From: a virus
Length of the DNA: 39,279 nt
Direction: 5' to 3' (one strand)
IMG/VR virus record: IMGVR_UViG_3300010368_000032
Coordinates: 1-39,279 of that record
Part shown: positions 36,321 through 39,279 of the stretch, in pieces
How positions within the stretch are numbered: position 1 is the stretch's first letter
How the letters are laid out: each line of letters starts with the position of its first letter
Position numbers and translations under genes: made by a program
Notes under the pieces: model-generated
Seen by the model: the letters and a program-made list of their open reading frames with translations, nothing else
The model's database searches: none
Told to the model about the DNA's origin: nothing

Positions 36321-37472
36321 ATGGCTACCACTTTTAAAAGTTTTTTAAACAATGATGTAACATCGACTAGGACGCTGTTGCACGAATCGATCCCAATTAC
36401 CGGATCAATTGTTTCCGGTACTTACAACGAGGGAAACACAACTACTGAAACAAATATAAAGAATTTCTCTCACGGACTTTTTCAGTCAGTTTATGATTAT
36501 CCATATTTGAGTTCTTCTGCTAATCACATCTTTGATCTGACTGTTGGATATTCTAATGATTCAGGGCTTTCGGGGTCGTCAAATGAGCAAAATGCAGATA
36601 AAATTAATATATATAATCAAATGGCTCAAATTCTTATGGGTCATGATGCAACTGGTGCTATTAGGCAATTTGATGAGGATGGAGATTTAAGTTCTGGTGG
36701 AACTAAATTAAAAGAGGTTTTCTTTGTTAACTTTGCAAGACTCTTGAATAAAGATGAAATTAAGAAAGGTAGCTTTTCTATAGAATTTGGCATCACCGGA
36801 TCTGTAGGGACTCCGGCAGCATCAGCGTCTTTTGACGGACGAAATTTTATTAGTAGAGTTAAAGCCTCGGATTTAAGTGGGTCAACTTCTTATCTTGTAA
36901 ATTCCCCAGCAGGAGATTATGGAGTGCTTTATGCTACATCCTCAACTACAGATGGGTCCACTTATTTGACTAATGATCGAGTTCCTGTTGGACTCGTTTT
37001 TTATCAGGCTGGGATTGCTGTTATTTCTGGGTCCATATTTAACGACTCAGATGCTGGCGGTGTTTTATCAACTGCTACAAGTGTCGGAACTTCAGTTCTA
37101 GGAAACCCATTGAACAAGCTAGCAGGTCAAACTGGCTTTCAATTTGTCTCTGGATCATCTATTTCAGGGTCTTGTGACGCTATTAGAAATAGGATCTATA
37201 ACATTTCCTTTAACAACACCACAGAATTAAATTCAACAATTTATTATTGTAGAGCAGCACACAATGAATTTAATTATAGCTCAAACCCATCATACCTAAA
37301 CCAAAGTAAAATAAGGGTTAAAGATACATCTTTGGATCAGCCACTTTCTTATATTACAACAGTTGGTCTATATTCTGCAAACAATGAGCTTTTGGCTGTT
37401 GCTAAAGTTTCTGAACCAATCAAGAAGACTCCAGACACTGAATTAACTTTAAGAGTCAGATTGGACTACTAG
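36321..37472 (+). CDS. Virion structural protein, first of two tandem paralogues
   Basis: A 383-residue strand-rich, Ser/Gly/Thr-rich protein with AAGGA 8 bases before the ATG. It resembles its downstream neighbour along its length: FLNNDVTSTRTLL at the start, KKGSFSIEFGITGS in the middle, GLVFYQAGIAVISGSIF, then AHNEFNYSSNPSYL near residue 320 and the closing ELLAVAKVSEPIKK...TLRVRLDY. The conserved closing element, a polypeptide that ends in 'LrvrLDy', suggests a defined C-terminal contact in the particle. I recognise the family only as recurrent among large-phage structural proteins. The tandem duplication and the sharing of a promoter with the 35392 gene imply that all three are late virion parts, possibly tail-tube-end, neck or fibre-base components; this remains open. 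Confidence 0.72.
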   Translation: MATTFKSFLNNDVTSTRTLLHESIPITGSIVSGTYNEGNTTTETNIKNFSHGLFQSVYDYPYLSSSANHIFDLTVGYSNDSGLSGSSNEQNADKINIYNQMAQILMGHDATGAIRQFDEDGDLSSGGTKLKEVFFVNFARLLNKDEIKKGSFSIEFGITGSVGTPAASASFDGRNFISRVKASDLSGSTSYLVNSPAGDYGVLYATSSTTDGSTYLTNDRVPVGLVFYQAGIAVISGSIFNDSDAGGVLSTATSVGTSVLGNPLNKLAGQTGFQFVSGSSISGSCDAIRNRIYNISFNNTTELNSTIYYCRAAHNEFNYSSNPSYLNQSKIRVKDTSLDQPLSYITTVGLYSANNELLAVAKVSEPIKKTPDTELTLRVRLDY

Positions 37473-37486
37473 GAGTTTAAAATATT

Positions 37487-38710
37487 GTGTCTTATTTTTC
37501 TTTTGGTCAAGATGATTTAATTCATAATACTCTGGTTTCTTATCCGAGATCAGAGTTTTACATTTACCAAAAAAGATCAGGACAAATATTTTATAATAAT
37601 GAGACACGCCTCTCTGGAGCATTTACTAGCTCTGTTGGTAATGTTCCCAATGGGTACATAAGCCTCTTTGAATATAACGTTGATAGAACAGATCAGGAAA
37701 CTTCTATTCCCGGAGGTACAGGATTTATAAAACCCTACATTGTAAAAAGCGGGGATTTTGTAGGAATTAAATCTGTAATAGATCAAGATTGGGTTAGCCA
37801 ATATGAGAATGGAGACGTTGTTTACGGGCATTATCCTTTAACTGCAAGTATTACAAAAAGGTTTATGCAAGCTCAAGATGCACACCATGCCATCACAGCT
37901 TCCTCCCTGCAAAATACGCTGAATTATTATTCTTATTTAAGCCCACATTATCAATATAAAAGCACAGGAAAGTGGAATAAAAACCAACAAGACATAAATT
38001 TAATTGACATACCATCTATATTTTATGGAAGCTCTATTAAAAAAGGAACAGTTGAGCTAAACTTTTTTATTTCAGGGTCATTATTTGCCCAACTGAAAGA
38101 TGTCAACAAAAACGGAGAACTAATACAGGTATCTGGGGCAGCCAACGACTTGGGGGCAGACTATGGATCCGGAGCAGTTGCGGGGGTTGTATTATATAAT
38201 GAAGGATTTATAGTGCTAACTGGAAGTTGGGATTTGAGCAACGTACATAAGGAACCATATCTGCCCGGATCTTCGACAAATTTTTCTCCAAAATGGAGAT
38301 TGTTTGGTACTGGTATTGATGTTAGAGCCGACGCTAACAACGATATCCCTTCTTCAAGTTTTGGAATAAAATTCTCCGGATCGAATGAAACTCAGGTTTT
38401 AACAATGTTTGCTCATGCCCCACGGGGTTTGTTAAATCATTCAAATAATCCAACTTACATACAATACTCGCAGAGTCTTGATCCATTAACTGGATCCCAA
38501 TTTTATTCTGAACAGAGCAAACTAGCAATTAAAAATATTGTTAGTGGTAATTTTGGTGATGTACCAGAAGATTTCCAAAAGCAGACTTACATTTCAAAAA
38601 TTAAAATCTACGATGATGAGATGAACTGCATTGGAATTGCAAAAGTTGCAACACCTGTCAAGAAAGTTGCAAATAGAGATCTCACCTTCAAACTAAAACT
38701 TGACATCTAA
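37487..38710 (+). CDS. Virion structural protein, second of two tandem paralogues
   Basis: A 407-residue protein. The start is GTG at 37487 (MSYFSFGQDDLIHNTLVSYP) with AGGAG 11 bases upstream, a somewhat long spacing; no in-frame ATG lies nearby. It follows the preceding gene by 14 bases and matches it in several blocks: KKGTVELNFFISGSLF, GVVLYNEGFIVLTGSWD, AHAPRGLLNHSNNPTYI near residue 318, and the closing CIGIAKVATPVKK...LTFKLKLDI. It is longer mainly because of insertions between the NNPTY block and the C-terminus. The last codons contain the -35 element of the resolvase promoter (CTT GAC ATC). The function beyond being a probable virion protein is unknown. Confidence 0.72.
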   Translation: MSYFSFGQDDLIHNTLVSYPRSEFYIYQKRSGQIFYNNETRLSGAFTSSVGNVPNGYISLFEYNVDRTDQETSIPGGTGFIKPYIVKSGDFVGIKSVIDQDWVSQYENGDVVYGHYPLTASITKRFMQAQDAHHAITASSLQNTLNYYSYLSPHYQYKSTGKWNKNQQDINLIDIPSIFYGSSIKKGTVELNFFISGSLFAQLKDVNKNGELIQVSGAANDLGADYGSGAVAGVVLYNEGFIVLTGSWDLSNVHKEPYLPGSSTNFSPKWRLFGTGIDVRADANNDIPSSSFGIKFSGSNETQVLTMFAHAPRGLLNHSNNPTYIQYSQSLDPLTGSQFYSEQSKLAIKNIVSGNFGDVPEDFQKQTYISKIKIYDDEMNCIGIAKVATPVKKVANRDLTFKLKLDI

Positions 38711-38728
38711 TATTTTATCTGCTATAAT
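38700..38728 (+). promoter_or_regulatory. Consensus sigma-70 promoter with extended -10, before the resolvase gene
   Basis: TTGACA at 38700-38705 and TATAAT at 38723-38728 are both exact consensus hexamers, separated by 17 bases. A TG at 38720-38721 one base before the -10 adds the extended -10 element. The expected transcription start, about 7 bases after the -10, is at 38735, the A of the resolvase ATG, so the message would be leaderless. This is a host-type promoter in a region otherwise carrying CTATTTAT motifs, consistent with early expression of a DNA-processing gene. It overlaps the end of the preceding coding sequence. Confidence 0.88.
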
Positions 38729-38734
38729 AACTAA

Positions 38735-39274
38735 ATGATTTTAGGATTAGATATTTCTACTAGTATTATTGGACTAACTATTATAGACAATGGTTCTATA
38801 ATAAAAACAGACGCAATAGATCTAAGAAATAAAAATAAATACAAAGACATTTTCGCTAAATACAACCAAGTTCAAGGCGAACTAATGGACATTCAGCGAG
38901 AATACAACATAACCCACATTTTTATTGAGCAATCCCTTCAAATGTTTCGCTCAGGCTTCTCATCAGCCAAGACACTCTCAACCCTTTCTTCGTTCAACGG
39001 CGTTGTATCTTACCTTTGTTATAGAGAACTCAGCCTAAAGCCAGAACACATAGCAGCAACTTCTGCTCGTAAGGCTTGCGGCATTTCTATCCCAAAGGGT
39101 CAAAAGGCAAAAGAAGTAGTTATCCAGTTTTTGCTTGACAACGAACCCAACTTTGTTGTAGAATACACCAAAACAGGCAAGATTAAGCCTCAATACTACG
39201 ACATTGCCGACAGTATTGTAATAGCAAAAGCAGGATGGGAACTTGTCCAACAACGAGAAAACAGCGGTTCTTAA
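38735..39274 (+). CDS. RuvC-like Holliday junction resolvase
   Basis: A 179-residue RNase H-fold nuclease of the RuvC type. The acidic residues expected for two-metal catalysis are visible: Asp6 in the first strand (MILGLDISTSIIGLTII), Glu65 in the fourth-strand motif (HIFIEQSL), and Asp156/Asp159 in the C-terminal helix motif (YYDIADSIVIAK). The conserved 'aRk..gi..pkgqkaK..v' stretch (residues 111-128) precedes them. The length is near that of E. coli RuvC (173). In phages, such enzymes cut branched replication and recombination DNA before packaging, the task done in T4 by gp49 endonuclease VII, which is of a different fold. No Shine-Dalgarno site precedes the ATG; the promoter places the transcript start on it. 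The stop at 39272-39274 is within the window, so the gene is complete. Confidence 0.88.
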   Translation: MILGLDISTSIIGLTIIDNGSIIKTDAIDLRNKNKYKDIFAKYNQVQGELMDIQREYNITHIFIEQSLQMFRSGFSSAKTLSTLSSFNGVVSYLCYRELSLKPEHIAATSARKACGISIPKGQKAKEVVIQFLLDNEPNFVVEYTKTGKIKPQYYDIADSIVIAKAGWELVQQRENSGS

Positions 39275-39279
39275 AGAAA

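Noticed and set aside
1-39279. CRISPR array, tRNA genes, insertion sequences, attachment sites
   Set aside because: No spaced direct repeats, tRNA-like cloverleaf sequences, transposase motifs or terminal inverted repeats were noticed when reading through both strands.

Overview
This window reads as a late virion-structure (tail and baseplate) segment of a large contractile-tailed phage with T4-like features. All 17 genes, the first cut by the window edge, lie on the + strand. They are packed end to end with overlapping stop/start codons or very short gaps, the base composition is AT-rich, and no host metabolic, rRNA or tRNA genes were seen. The strongest identifications are a gp25-type baseplate wedge protein, a gp6/baseplate-J-type wedge protein, a gp5-like hub protein with a tail-lysozyme-like domain, a gp55-like sigma factor, an FmdB-type zinc ribbon and a RuvC-like Holliday junction resolvase. 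Good Shine-Dalgarno sites and one near-perfect TTGACA-N17-TATAAT promoter suggest a bacterial host with a standard sigma-70 system, probably Gram-negative. Host and habitat cannot be fixed from the sequence; a marine origin is only an impression from the gene families.

Layout. 1-1426: end of an upstream cassette (a conserved small protein, zinc ribbon, small membrane-anchored protein, late-type sigma factor). 1460-4536: a small helical protein, the hub/puncturing protein with lysozyme-like domain, and a beta-rich spike-like protein. 4544-13297: a 2,917-residue protein of unknown function with an SH3-like module and three hydrophobic segments. 13324-26706: baseplate wedge block (gp25-like, gp6-like, a DNRLRE-like beta protein, and a 3,185-residue protein with two LamG-like domains in the place where T4 carries gp7). 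26739-35319: three large unrecognised probable virion proteins. 35392-38710: one conserved virion protein plus a pair of tandem paralogues. 38735-39274: RuvC-like resolvase, with its own promoter.

Regulation visible in the DNA. The octamer CTATTTAT stands just upstream of four gene starts (1460, 13794, 26739, 35392), in almost the only short gaps of the window. I read it as this phage's late promoter, probably used by the sigma factor at 743-1426. At two of these sites, and at the sigma-70-type promoter of the resolvase gene, the predicted transcription start falls on or next to the ATG, which points to leaderless or near-leaderless mRNAs.

No defence island, CRISPR array, insertion sequence, attachment site or replication origin was found. 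The unusual content is the two giant virion proteins, the promoter architecture, and two internal duplications among structural genes (36321/37487 over their length, and 26739/35392 at their N-termini).
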